64,000 bases of DNA from CAWBAT01 sp963810905 (GTDB taxonomy: Bacteria; Acidobacteriota; Terriglobia; Versatilivoradales; Versatilivoraceae). The notes under the pieces were generated by a model. It was not told the origin of the DNA. It saw only the letters and a program-made list of their open reading frames with translations, and did no database searches. The position numbers were made by a program, and so were the translations under genes. Location: assembly GCA_963810905.1 (NCBI GenBank), contig CAWEPG010000011.1, positions 388,959 through 452,958 on the forward strand. The letters run 5' to 3'. Positions 18,789 to 27,624 of the stretch are shown here, piece by piece (positions within the stretch are counted from its first letter, which is position 1; each line of letters begins with the position of its first letter).

Positions 18789-21700
18789 ATGAGTGGGAAG
18801 ATAAAATCAGTGAGCTACTTGAAAATGGCTGTACCTGGATTCACCTTATTTTTCGCTGCCCTGGTGGGTTGGGTGGCAATAATCTGGGCTCAAGGAAACC
18901 CGGCAGCAGCCACTCCGGCTAAAGTTGACTTCGCCAAAGACATTCAGCCCATTTTTGAGAAGTCTTGTTATAGCTGCCATGGCGAGAAAATGCAGATGGG
19001 GGGACTTCGGCTCGATTCCCGCCAAATCGCACTGGGAGGGAAAAGCATTGTTCGCGGCAATTCGTCTGATAGCCACCTGTACCAACGGGTCGCAGGACTC
19101 GGAGACCAGCCAAGGATGCCAATGGGCGGTGAAGCTCTTCCTGCTGCCCAGATCGTTCTCATCAAGGCCTGGATCGACCAGGGTGCCGAGTGGCCGGAAG
19201 GAGTGGGAGTTGCTGGAGCAGAAGTCAAAAAGCACTGGGCTTTCATCCCTCCAGTTCTTCCGTCGTTGCCAGCGGTTCAGGATTCTAAATGGCCTATAAA
19301 CCCCATCGATTATTTTGTCTTGGCACGCCTCGAGAAGGAAGGGCTGAAACCCTCACCGGAAGCGGATCGAGTGACGCTCTTGAGGCGGCTGAGCCTCGAC
19401 TTGATTGGACTCCCTCCCACTCTTGAAGAAATCGATGCCTTTCTCAAGGACACAAGCAAGGATGCCTATGAGAAACAAGTCGACAGACTCTTAAACTCAC
19501 CTCATTATGGAGAACGCTGGGGACGCATCTGGCTGGATGCAGCGCGTTACGCGGATTCCGATGGATATGAAAAGGACAAGCAGCGCTGGGTCTGGTTTTA
19601 TCGGGATTGGGTGATCAAATCCTTGAACCGGGATTTGCCTTACAATCAATTCATTATCGAACAGCTGGCCGGAGATCAGCTCCCCAATCCAACCCAGGAT
19701 CAGATCGTGGCCACGGGATTCTTGCGGAATTCCATGATCAATGAAGAGGGTGGCATTGATCCGGAGCAGTTCCGGATGGAAGCCATGTTCGATCGCATGG
19801 ATGCAGTCGGGAAGAGCATCCTGGGCATCACCATTCAGTGTGCCCAGTGTCATAACCACAAATATGATCCCCTGAAGCAGGAAGAGTACTATCAGATTTT
19901 TGCATTTCTGAACAACTCGTACGAAGCAAACGTGGCGGTCTATACACCGGAGCAGCAGATGAAGCGGGCGGAAATTTACCGGAAGATCGGTGAAGTGGAA
20001 GCGGAGCTCCAGCATCGCAGCCCTGATTGGCAGGAACAGATGGCTCGATGGGAGGAAAAGGTCAGCCATGATCAGCCAGAATGGATTGTCATCAGCCCGA
20101 GTGTCGAAGCGGATACTGCCGGGGGACAGAAGTACCTGCCCATGAAGGATGGTTCGTTTTTGTGCCAAGGCTACGCTCCCGGAAAACATCGCGTAAAGTT
20201 GACTGTCAAAACGGACGTGGAGAATATTACCGGCTTCCGTCTGGAGCTGATGAATGATCCTAACCTGCCGCTGGGAGGGCCCGGTCGCTCGATTAAGGGA
20301 ACAGGGGCTCTGACCGAGTTTGAAGTCGAGGCCGCAGCGGAAGAAACTCCTGACAAGTTCACAAAAGTAAAGATAGTCAATGCAACGGCCGACGTAAATC
20401 CGCCCGAGACTCCACTGGAGCCTATTTTCTACGATAAGACGGATCGGGCTCGCGTGACTGGACCCATCAGTTTTGCCATTGATGGCAAAGACGAGACCGC
20501 CTGGGGGATTGATGTGGGCCCGGTTCGCCGCAACCTCCCGCGAAAAGCGGTCTTCCAGGCAGAACAACCCATTTCAAATCTGCAGGGGAATGTACTGAGA
20601 ATCTTTTTGGCGGAAAATCATGGCGGATGGAATAGCGACGACAATCAAACTCACAACCTGGGTCGTTTCCGTCTCTCCATCACCACCGCACCGAATCCTA
20701 CGGCGGATCCGGTGCCTCAGAATGTTCGAGACATCCTAGCTATTCCAAAAGACCAACGGAGCCCCGCCCAGGTTCAGGCAGTTTTCAGTTACTGGCGAAC
20801 CACTGTCCCGGAGTGGCAGGAAGCCAATGCAAAGATTGATGCGTTGTGGCGGCAGCATCCTGAAAGTTCTTCACAACTGGTGCTCCAGGCTCGCACTGAA
20901 CCGCGCGAGACCCATATTCTGACCCGCGGGGATTTTCTAAAACCGGCCAAGGCAGTGACCGAGGGTGTGCCAGCTTTCTTGAATCCCCTGCCGCCCAACG
21001 CGCCGCCCACCCGCCTGACATTTGCAAAGTGGATCGTGGATCGTCAAGCCCCAACCACAGCGCGGGCCATTGTCAACCGGACCTGGCAGTCCTATTTTGG
21101 TATAGGTATTGTCAGTACCGCCGAAGATCTGGGAAGACAATGCGACGCACCTTCTCATCCTGAGTTGCTGGATTGGCTCGCCGTTGAATTCATGGATCAG
21201 GGCTGGAGCATAAAAAAGATGCACCGGCTGATAGTGACATCGGCGACGTACCGGCAATCTTCTAAGGTCACACCGGAACTCTATGCAAGGGATCCTTATA
21301 ACCGCCTGCTGGCCAGGGGGCCTCGATTTCGGGTTGATGGAGAGATTGTACGGGATATCGCTTTGTCGGCAAGCGGCTTATTGAATCCCAAGATCGGAGG
21401 GCCGAGCGTCTATCCACCGGCCCCCGAATTTTTGTTTGTTCCTCCGGCAAGCTACGGTCCAAAGAACTGGTATGAGGCCAAAGGTGAAGACCGTTATCGC
21501 CGGGCACTCTATACCTTCCGGTTCCGTTCTGTTCCCTACCCGATGCTGCAGGTTTTTGATACGCCCAATGGAGATATGTCCTGCGTTCGTCGTTCGCGCT
21601 CCAACACGCCACTACAGGCATTAACGATGTTAAATGAGCCGCTTTTTGTTGAAACCGCTCAGGCACTGGCATTGCGGACACTTCAAGAAGGCGGGGAAAC

Positions 21701-21962
21701 GGACGAGAACCGATTGACCTACGCTTTTCGACGCTGTCTGTCCAGAACCCCAACAGAACAGGAGTCGGCTGAATTGCTGGGTCTATTAAACAAACAAAAG
21801 CAACGCTTGGTAGATGGATGGATCAGCCCGTGGGACTTGGCAGGAATCCATGACGGACACCTCCCGGCCCTTCCAAAGGGCGCAACCCCTGTCCAACTGG
21901 CTGCCTGGATGACGGTTTCAAGGGTTCTTCTTAATTTGGATGAAACGATAACAAAAGAGTGA
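18789..21962 (+). CDS. PSCyt1-DUF1549-DUF1553 (PSD1) protein
   Basis: 1057 residues. An N-terminal membrane segment (residues about 13-34) leads to a cytochrome-c-like PSCyt1 domain with KSCYSCHG (heme CxxCH, about residue 58). DUF1549/PSCyt2 follows: HWAFIPPVLPSLPAV, then LLRRLSLDLIGLPPT and GERWGRIWLDAARYADSDGY, with a second CAQCHNHKYDP motif. A beta-sandwich insert spans about 430-640, and the C-terminal DUF1553 has RAIVNRTWQSYFGIGIV and TPLQALTMLNEPLFVE. These proteins are exported and always pair with DUF1501 proteins, as here (next but one gene). Role unknown; a periplasmic c-heme redox or degradative function is suspected. Confidence 0.85.
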   Translation: MSGKIKSVSYLKMAVPGFTLFFAALVGWVAIIWAQGNPAAATPAKVDFAKDIQPIFEKSCYSCHGEKMQMGGLRLDSRQIALGGKSIVRGNSSDSHLYQRVAGLGDQPRMPMGGEALPAAQIVLIKAWIDQGAEWPEGVGVAGAEVKKHWAFIPPVLPSLPAVQDSKWPINPIDYFVLARLEKEGLKPSPEADRVTLLRRLSLDLIGLPPTLEEIDAFLKDTSKDAYEKQVDRLLNSPHYGERWGRIWLDAARYADSDGYEKDKQRWVWFYRDWVIKSLNRDLPYNQFIIEQLAGDQLPNPTQDQIVATGFLRNSMINEEGGIDPEQFRMEAMFDRMDAVGKSILGITIQCAQCHNHKYDPLKQEEYYQIFAFLNNSYEANVAVYTPEQQMKRAEIYRKIGEVEAELQHRSPDWQEQMARWEEKVSHDQPEWIVISPSVEADTAGGQKYLPMKDGSFLCQGYAPGKHRVKLTVKTDVENITGFRLELMNDPNLPLGGPGRSIKGTGALTEFEVEAAAEETPDKFTKVKIVNATADVNPPETPLEPIFYDKTDRARVTGPISFAIDGKDETAWGIDVGPVRRNLPRKAVFQAEQPISNLQGNVLRIFLAENHGGWNSDDNQTHNLGRFRLSITTAPNPTADPVPQNVRDILAIPKDQRSPAQVQAVFSYWRTTVPEWQEANAKIDALWRQHPESSSQLVLQARTEPRETHILTRGDFLKPAKAVTEGVPAFLNPLPPNAPPTRLTFAKWIVDRQAPTTARAIVNRTWQSYFGIGIVSTAEDLGRQCDAPSHPELLDWLAVEFMDQGWSIKKMHRLIVTSATYRQSSKVTPELYARDPYNRLLARGPRFRVDGEIVRDIALSASGLLNPKIGGPSVYPPAPEFLFVPPASYGPKNWYEAKGEDRYRRALYTFRFRSVPYPMLQVFDTPNGDMSCVRRSRSNTPLQALTMLNEPLFVETAQALALRTLQEGGETDENRLTYAFRRCLSRTPTEQESAELLGLLNKQKQRLVDGWISPWDLAGIHDGHLPALPKGATPVQLAAWMTVSRVLLNLDETITKE

Positions 21963-21968
21963 ATAAGA

Positions 21969-22542
21969 GTCCAAGGTCCAAAACCCAAGGTTGAAGGTCT
22001 AAGAAAGAGGCAGCAAGGTAGCCAAACAATGTCCAGGATTAAAGAATTCGAGGAAATGGAAGCTTGGAAAGAGGCTCGCCTATTAGCAAACCGAATTTAT
22101 GATGCAACAAACACAAGTTCACTCTCAAAGGATTTTGGACTTCGCGATCAGATGAGGCGAGCCGCGATCTCAATTCTTTCAAATATCGCTGAGGGATTTG
22201 AAAGAGGAGGGGATAAAGAATTCTTTCATTTCCTCGCTCAGGCCAAAGGCTCTGCCGGAGAGCTTCGATCTCAGCTGTACTTAGCATTAGATCGAGGTTA
22301 TTTGTTGCCAGATGAATTTGACGAACTTTGCGGTCATGCCCGGAAGGTGAGCCGAATGATTTCTGGATTGATGGCATACCTCCGCGAGTCGAGAATGCGA
22401 GGCTCGAAGTATGTTAATAAGAGCGATATTCACTCCCAACCCATTAAGGCACATTAGAGATTGAGTTGAGTCTTGGAAAATCGAATCTAGTTATTAACGC
22501 TTTTGGATCTTGGACTTTGGACGTTTAATCTGGACCTTGGAC
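21969..22542. mobile_element. Possible mobile cassette: four-helix-bundle gene between inverted repeats
   Basis: GTCCAAGGTCC at 21969-21979 returns inverted as GGACCTTGGAC at 22532-22542, a perfect 11-base match. Degenerate copies of the same GTCCAA/GGTCTAA words extend inward and outward on both sides. The enclosed block contains only the four-helix-bundle gene and splits the normally adjacent PSD1 and DUF1501 genes. No transposase is present. Confidence 0.5.
22029..22457 (+). CDS. Four-helix-bundle (S23/IVP) protein
   Basis: 142 residues. Family hallmarks: FEEMEAWKEARLLANRIYDAT, then LRDQMRRAAISILSNIAEGFERGGDKEF, FLAQAKGSAGELRSQLYLALD, and a last helix. These S23-type proteins were first seen in intervening sequences of 23S rRNA genes and are widespread in Bacteroidota, Acidobacteriota and others. 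They form homopentamers in one known structure; the cellular function is unknown. Here it sits alone in an inverted-repeat block rather than in rRNA. Confidence 0.85.
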   Translation: MSRIKEFEEMEAWKEARLLANRIYDATNTSSLSKDFGLRDQMRRAAISILSNIAEGFERGGDKEFFHFLAQAKGSAGELRSQLYLALDRGYLLPDEFDELCGHARKVSRMISGLMAYLRESRMRGSKYVNKSDIHSQPIKAH

Positions 22543-22590
22543 ATTTAACTTTAGACATTTAATTTTGAATTTTTATTTTTGGAGTAATCC

Positions 22591-24033
22591 ATGAATTGTC
22601 AGGATAATCTTAATCGACATCTTCCTCCTCAGCTAGTGACACGCCGTTGGTTTTTTGAGCAATGTCGCGTCGGTCTAGGGACTCTCGCTCTCGGCCAGCT
22701 CCTCAAGAGTGCCGGCTTTGCTGCTACCGAGAACCCGGCGCCTCCCAACCCGCTCGCGCCCAGAAAGCCGCATCATTCTCCAAGGGCCAAGAACATCATT
22801 TACCTCTTTATGGCCGGCGGACCCAGCCATATGGAACTGTTCGATTACAAACCGCAATTAGAAAAATTTGATGGGACACTCCCTCCTCCCGAATTACTTA
22901 AGGAATACCGCTCGGCATTCATCAACCCTAATTCCAAATTACTAGGTCCCAAATTCAAGTTTGCGAAGTATGGCAAGTCCGGGGCGGACGTATCGGAGAT
23001 TCTGCCTTATACCGCGGGGGTCGTCGATGATCTGACAATTATAAAGTCCCTGGTCACCGATGCTTTTAACCATGCTCCCGGGCAGTTGATGATGAACACG
23101 GGAACACCCCAGTTCGGAAGGCCGAGCATGGGTGCCTGGGTCACTTATGGTTTAGGGAGCGAATCACAGGATCTGCCGGCCTTCGTCGTTTTCAGCTCCG
23201 GGAAAAAAGGTCCCAGTGGTGGGAACTCCTGCTGGGGGAGCGGCTTTCTGCCTACCGTGTATCAAGGAGTCCAATTCCGCGGGAGCGGCGACCCGGTGCT
23301 TTACCTTTCCAATCCTCGGGGTGTTGATGAAGAGCTGCAGAGGGATTCGCTTGATTCTATTCGCCGTCTCAATCAGATGCACCTGGGAATCAGCGGGGAC
23401 CCTGAAATCGCAACGCGCATTAACTCATTTGAAATGGCGTTTCGTATGCAATCCAGCGCACCGGAACTCATGGATCTTTCCAAAGAACCTAAACAAGTCC
23501 TTGAAATGTACGGGGCTGAATTAGGCAAGCCCTCGTTCGCTAACAATTGCCTCCTCGCCAGGCGTTTGGTAGAGCGTGGCGTGCGTATCGTCCAGCTCTA
23601 TCATGAAGCTTGGGACCAGCACGGGAATTTAGTTCGCGATATCAAGCAGAACTGTCTCGATACCGACAAGGCTTGCGCTGCCTTGATCAAGGATCTCAAA
23701 CAGCGCGGCATGCTGGACGATACATTGGTGATTTGGGGCGGAGAATTTGGCCGCACCCCCATGGTCCAGGGTGGCAGCGATGGTCGCGACCACCACCCCA
23801 ATGCATTTACCATGTGGCTGGCAGGAGGCGGTGTCAAGTCCGGCTTTACCCTGGGAGAAAGTGACGAACTCGGGTTTAATGTGGTGAAAGATAAAGTTCA
23901 CGTCCATGACTTGCACGCCACCATCATGTACTTGCTGGGCTTTGATCACACTAAACTGACCTACCGTTTCCAGGGTCGGGACTATCGTCTCACCGATGTG
24001 CACGGCGAAGTCGTCAAAGAAATCTTGGCGTAA
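22591..24033 (+). CDS. DUF1501 sulfatase-like protein, Tat-type leader
   Basis: 480 residues. The leader has TRRWFFEQCRVGLGTLALGQLL, a twin-arginine export signal. The body is an alkaline-phosphatase-superfamily fold: KNIIYLFMAGGPSHMELFDYKP, then LMMNTGTPQFGRPSMGAWV, IVQLYHEAWDQHGN, LDDTLVIWGGEFGRTPMVQG and DGRDHHPNAFTMWLAGGG, the last two holding the metal-binding Asp/His. DUF1501 proteins partner PSD1 proteins in almost all genomes that have them. Substrate unknown. A GGAG site precedes the ATG. Confidence 0.85.
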   Translation: MNCQDNLNRHLPPQLVTRRWFFEQCRVGLGTLALGQLLKSAGFAATENPAPPNPLAPRKPHHSPRAKNIIYLFMAGGPSHMELFDYKPQLEKFDGTLPPPELLKEYRSAFINPNSKLLGPKFKFAKYGKSGADVSEILPYTAGVVDDLTIIKSLVTDAFNHAPGQLMMNTGTPQFGRPSMGAWVTYGLGSESQDLPAFVVFSSGKKGPSGGNSCWGSGFLPTVYQGVQFRGSGDPVLYLSNPRGVDEELQRDSLDSIRRLNQMHLGISGDPEIATRINSFEMAFRMQSSAPELMDLSKEPKQVLEMYGAELGKPSFANNCLLARRLVERGVRIVQLYHEAWDQHGNLVRDIKQNCLDTDKACAALIKDLKQRGMLDDTLVIWGGEFGRTPMVQGGSDGRDHHPNAFTMWLAGGGVKSGFTLGESDELGFNVVKDKVHVHDLHATIMYLLGFDHTKLTYRFQGRDYRLTDVHGEVVKEILA

Positions 24034-24045
24034 GAAATTGCAAGA

Positions 24046-24062
24046 ACCGCTCCAGGAGCGGT
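24046..24062. repeat. Palindrome after the DUF1501 gene
   Basis: ACCGCTCC-A-GGAGCGGT, perfect 8-base arms, 12 bases after the stop codon. No T-run follows. It may be a terminator or a REP-type repeat. The remaining 280 bases to the next gene hold nothing I recognise. Confidence 0.4.
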
Positions 24063-24340
24063 GGTATCATGAGTTGCGATAGGGGTTCAATCATCGTTAA
24101 GGTACAGTTTCTGAAAAATATCTATGCTGGATAAGCAGGGTTTTGATATATTTTTTATCCGTCGACGGCAGCAACCCCCTTTCGCCTTGGATTTAACGTG
24201 GGATAAATAATACTTAGGGACTGATCGGTTTGGAGGGCCATTGAAGAACTTTTCCATTCTTTTGCTGTTGGTCTTCTTCAACTCGATAACTCAATTTAAT
24301 GTACGAATCTAGATTTTAAATACAATCGAGGAGAAACAAA

Positions 24341-24958
24341 ATGAAGAAGAACCTTCAAGTGGCTTTGGGTCTTGCAGTCCTGCTCCTGGTGGGCATCTGT
24401 ACGTCTGCCCTCTGCAGCAGCCAGGCAGCGAAAGACACCGAAAAGGCAGCCAAAGATACAGCAAAGGGAGCTGAGACCGCTGGAAAAGATACAGGTAAAG
24501 CCGCAGCAAAGGCGGGCGATGCAACTGCTAAAGGCACTGCCAAGGCCGCTGACGCAACGGCTGAAGGCGCAAAGGCAACAGCGAAAGGAACCGCCAAGGG
24601 TACAACAAAGGCAGCGGATGCAACTGCTAAAGGCACCGTGAAAGCCGCTGACGCGACGGCTGACGGTACAAAAGCGGCAGCCAAAGGTACGGCCAAGGGT
24701 ACAGCAAAGGCAGCCGATGCAACTGCCACAGGCACAAAGAAGGCTGCTGGTGCGACTGCCGAGGGGACAAAGAAGGCAGCGGATGCAACTGCTAAAGGCA
24801 CCGTGAAAGCCGCCGACGCGACGGCTGACGGCACGAAGGCAGCAGCCAAAGGTACGGCCAAAGGGGCTGCAAAAACAGGAGAAGCAGTTGGAGAAGGGGC
24901 CAAAGATGCAGAGAAAGCAACTGAGAAGGGCATAAAGAAAGTTGCCAAGCCTTTCTAA
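24341..24958 (+). CDS. Secreted LEA-like protein of fifteen 11-residue repeats
   Basis: 205 residues: residues 1-26 are a signal peptide, residues 35-199 divide into exactly fifteen 11-mers with no slippage, and KVAKPF ends the chain. Typical units are KAADATAKGTV, KAADATADGTK and AAAKGTAKGTA; the composition is almost only Ala, Lys, Thr, Gly, Asp and Glu. An 11-residue Ala/Lys/Thr period is the hallmark of group 3 LEA (LEA_4) proteins, which fold into amphipathic helices on drying or membranes. A periplasmic or surface protectant is therefore plausible; histone-like or phasin-like proteins share the composition but not the exact period. A GAGGAG site precedes the ATG. Confidence 0.7.
   Translation: MKKNLQVALGLAVLLLVGICTSALCSSQAAKDTEKAAKDTAKGAETAGKDTGKAAAKAGDATAKGTAKAADATAEGAKATAKGTAKGTTKAADATAKGTVKAADATADGTKAAAKGTAKGTAKAADATATGTKKAAGATAEGTKKAADATAKGTVKAADATADGTKAAAKGTAKGAAKTGEAVGEGAKDAEKATEKGIKKVAKPF
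24608..24861 (+). repeat. Internal direct repeat, 165-base period
   Basis: The stretch starting at 24608 recurs at 24773, nearly identical over about 89 bases. The 165-base offset equals five 11-codon units, so the gene grew by in-frame duplication. The few differences are nearly all third-position changes. Confidence 0.75.
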
Positions 24959-24982
24959 AATTCAAAATCATAGGAGGAGCAA

Positions 24983-25198
24983 ATGAAAATGCTCAGGATG
25001 TTTGTCGTTCTCATGACGGCCTTGGCGGTGTTAACGGTCTGGACTTCAATTCCAGTCACGGCGACACAGAAATATGCCAAGGAGACCGGGAAGAAATGCA
25101 CAGAATGCCATACCAAGGTTCCCGCAAAAGGTGCCGCAGATCCCAATCTCACTGACTTTGGAAAGGCATTTCAAAAGAATGGCCATAAACTGCCCTAG
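24983..25198 (+). CDS. Small monoheme c-type cytochrome-like protein
   Basis: 71 residues with a signal peptide (residues 1-27, MTALAVLTVWTSIPVTA) and one heme-attachment motif, KKCTECHTKVP. The C-terminal half (LTDFGKAFQKNGHKLP) offers His as a second axial ligand. Exported, so heme would be attached in the periplasm. A strong AGGAGG site and a 24-base gap after the LEA-like gene suggest cotranscription; a terminator follows. Confidence 0.7.
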   Translation: MKMLRMFVVLMTALAVLTVWTSIPVTATQKYAKETGKKCTECHTKVPAKGAADPNLTDFGKAFQKNGHKLP

Positions 25199-25220
25199 TT
25201 AGTTTTCACTCAATAATCAT

Positions 25221-25247
25221 GCAGACCTCCGCTTGGCGGGGGTCTGC
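25221..25247 (+). terminator. Rho-independent-type terminator
   Basis: GCAGACCTCCGC-TTG-GCGGGGGTCTGC, a 12-bp stem with one G-T pair, followed by ACTCTTCTTCCTT. It closes the LEA-like/cytochrome pair. Confidence 0.65.
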
Positions 25248-25390
25248 ACTCTTCTTCCTTCAAAACTCCTTCTCGCAGGGTGATTTCCCCAAAGCTTCCA
25301 CGCTTTATATTCATCCCGAATTTAGTATCACTATTTTTCCCCGAGATTATCCCTAACCCTAAATTGCTTTGACGTCACTAGGTAAAGCGC

Positions 25391-25416
25391 GCGCGTGGGA
25401 CAGCGGTCCCACGCGC
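25391..25416. repeat. Perfect GC-rich palindrome
   Basis: GCGCGTGGGAC-AGCG-GTCCCACGCGC: 11-bp perfect arms, 4-base loop, in the gap before the pilin-like gene. No T-run on either side. Likely a REP-type repeat. Confidence 0.5.
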
Positions 25417-25604
25417 ACATTCCACCGGAATCAACTTGGAAATCGTCATGCTTAAGGTGAAAATGACCGATGTACAATACTGTTGTCATCGATCGTCTTT
25501 CAGAGCGGCGGTGGTTCAGCGTTTTGGGAGTCAGAGAACCGTCCGCAACACCGGATGCATATCTGTACGGAATCAAGGATGACACAGAACGGAGGAATGG
25601 AAGC

Positions 25605-25997
25605 ATGGGACGAGGCGCTGCATTGTTAGGGCTGGTGATCGCGCTGGGAATTGGCTATTACATTTATCAAGTTCAGCTGACGCGAAATACTGTAACGAAG
25701 GTCCCGCCAAAGCAAATCATTGATACAACGGGTGTCCAAAGTGACTTGCTCTCCATCGCACAAGCGGAAAGATTGTATTTAGCGAATTCAGGGAGTTATG
25801 CCAGTTTGGAACAGCTTCAAAACGAAGGAGATTTAACATTCTCCGGAGCAAACCGCCGCGGATATCAGTATGTATCGGAAGTACAAGATGGGGCGCACTT
25901 CAAAATAACGGCAACCCCAAATGATCCTGGGAAATTGGGCTGGCCGATTTATTCCATTGATGAGACCATGCAGATCACCCAATCTGGAACTCAATAG
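25605..25997 (+). CDS. Pilin-like (type IV/pseudopilin-related) protein
   Basis: 130 residues from the ATG with GGAGG nine bases upstream; the frame stays open 45 codons further but without a ribosome site. One N-terminal membrane helix (ALLGLVIALGIGYYIYQ) is followed by SDLLSIAQAERLYLANSGSYASLEQL, the spine typical of type IV pilin-like proteins, and GYQYVSEVQDGAHFKITATP...GWPIYSIDETMQI. It lacks the classical prepilin peptidase G-F-T-L-x-E site, so it may only anchor in the membrane. The last bases overlap the convergent ABC ATPase gene by seven. Confidence 0.6.
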   Translation: MGRGAALLGLVIALGIGYYIYQVQLTRNTVTKVPPKQIIDTTGVQSDLLSIAQAERLYLANSGSYASLEQLQNEGDLTFSGANRRGYQYVSEVQDGAHFKITATPNDPGKLGWPIYSIDETMQITQSGTQ

Positions 25998-27496
25998 AGA
26001 TCCTGGTAGCCCGGTGTTGCCAGCCGCATTACAGATTCTTCGTGAAAATTTGGCCGATCCAGCTCGCCTGCAATCTCACCTTCACGCATGACCAGAATCC
26101 GGTCACTTAGAGAGAGCAGATCCGGCAATTCAGAAGAAACTAAAAGGATCGCCATTCCTCTTTTGGCGAGTTCTCGGATGCGACTGTGAATTTCCGCTTT
26201 GGCGCCCACATCGATTCCTCGGGTGGGCTCATCCAGAAGGAGAATGGACGGTTCGCGTGCCAACCATTTCCCCAAAACAACTTTTTGTTGGTTTCCCCCG
26301 CTGAGCAGCATGGCCAGACCATCGACTCCGGAATGACGCATGCCCAACTGTCCAACCATCCGTTCTGCCAGTTCCCTTTTCTTTCGTCTTCTCAGGACTC
26401 CATACTCCTCTAGAGATCTCATGTTTGGCAATGTGATGTTGTCTGCAATCGTGAGACCTAGCGCGAGACCATCCTGTTTACGGTCTTCGGGAACATAAGC
26501 AATGCCAGCATCGATTGAATCCTGCGGAGAATGAGTCCGAACTTCATGGTCAGAGACAAGGACTTTCCCTGCCTGGACCGGCCTTGCCCCAAAAATTGTT
26601 TGGAGTAGTTCCGTACGTCCGGCCCCGACTAAACCTGCAATTCCAACGATCTCGCCACGTCGCACTTCCAGACTGACATTCCGTGGGAATCGTTCTGAAC
26701 TGATCTTTTCGACTCGCAGAATAACCTCCCGGGAATCGAAACTCTCCGGAGCGTGACTCACGACAATTTCGCGACCCACCATCATTCGAATCAATTCCTT
26801 CGGAGTGGTTTCAGAGATCCTTCTTCTCCCGACCAATTTCCCATCACGCAGGATGCTGACGCAATCACAGTAAGAAAAAATTTCTTCCAATCGGTGGGAA
26901 ACGTAAAGGACAATCTTTCCCATCTGTTTGAGTTCTTTCAGTATCTCTCCCAGCCGAACGACATCTGGAGGAGAAAGACAAGCGGTCGGTTCATCAAAAA
27001 GAAAAATCTTCCCGTTTTCCCCCAGTGCTCTAGCGATCTCAACAAGTTGCTGCTCTGCTAATCCCAGCTTGGAGGCTAGCTGCTGAGGCGCCTGCTCTCC
27101 CAATCCAACCCGAGTCATAAGTTTTTGGGCCTGCAGGAAAGCCATTTGCCAATCGACAGTTTTCCATCGAGTCTTCGGGAGCTGACCTAATAAGATATTC
27201 TCTGCGATCGATAAGTCAACCGCCAGTTCCGGCTCCTGGGGAATGGCACAAATCCCAAAAACCCGGGGATGCCGCACACTACGATAAGTCTGACCCGTGA
27301 TCTTTATTGTTCCCTTCGACGGAATCACCAGGCCGGATATTACTTTTAGCAAAGTCGATTTCCCGGCTCCATTTTCGCCCGCCAGGGCATGAATTTCACC
27401 GGGCAAGAAAGCAAGGGTGACATCGTCCAGTGCACGAACGCCGGGGAATTCGCAGGTAATACCTTCAAGTTCCAGTGGAATAGTTTTTTCTGCCAT
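25991..27496 (-). CDS. Sugar ABC transporter ATP-binding protein (RbsA/MglA type)
   Basis: 501 residues with two ABC domains, the layout of ribose/galactose/xylose importers. Domain 1: GENGAGKSTLLK (Walker A, about residue 40), LGLAEQQLVEIARAL (signature) and IFLFDEPTACLS (Walker B). Domain 2: GLVGAGRTELLQ, the degenerate Walker A usual in this class, LLSGGNQQKVVLGKWLA and LLLDEPTRGIDVGAK. It is the last gene of a four-gene minus-strand group (permease, permease, binding protein, ATPase). It energises uptake; the sugar is unknown. Confidence 0.9.
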   Translation of the reverse strand: MAEKTIPLELEGITCEFPGVRALDDVTLAFLPGEIHALAGENGAGKSTLLKVISGLVIPSKGTIKITGQTYRSVRHPRVFGICAIPQEPELAVDLSIAENILLGQLPKTRWKTVDWQMAFLQAQKLMTRVGLGEQAPQQLASKLGLAEQQLVEIARALGENGKIFLFDEPTACLSPPDVVRLGEILKELKQMGKIVLYVSHRLEEIFSYCDCVSILRDGKLVGRRRISETTPKELIRMMVGREIVVSHAPESFDSREVILRVEKISSERFPRNVSLEVRRGEIVGIAGLVGAGRTELLQTIFGARPVQAGKVLVSDHEVRTHSPQDSIDAGIAYVPEDRKQDGLALGLTIADNITLPNMRSLEEYGVLRRRKKRELAERMVGQLGMRHSGVDGLAMLLSGGNQQKVVLGKWLAREPSILLLDEPTRGIDVGAKAEIHSRIRELAKRGMAILLVSSELPDLLSLSDRILVMREGEIAGELDRPNFHEESVMRLATPGYQDLY

Positions 27497-27624
27497 CAGG
27501 GTAAAATTGCTCTATCGTTGTGCTCTGGGCTCCAGCAAGCCAATCAATATTGGGTCTGCTGCCTCTTTCTTCCCCTCGCTTCAGGTTATCTTTTGAGAAT
27601 TAACACAGCCCCATTGGAAGGGGA

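Noticed and set aside
24341..24958. Alanine/lysine-rich gene as histone H1-like or phasin
   Set aside because: It has a signal peptide and a strict 11-residue period, unlike those proteins.
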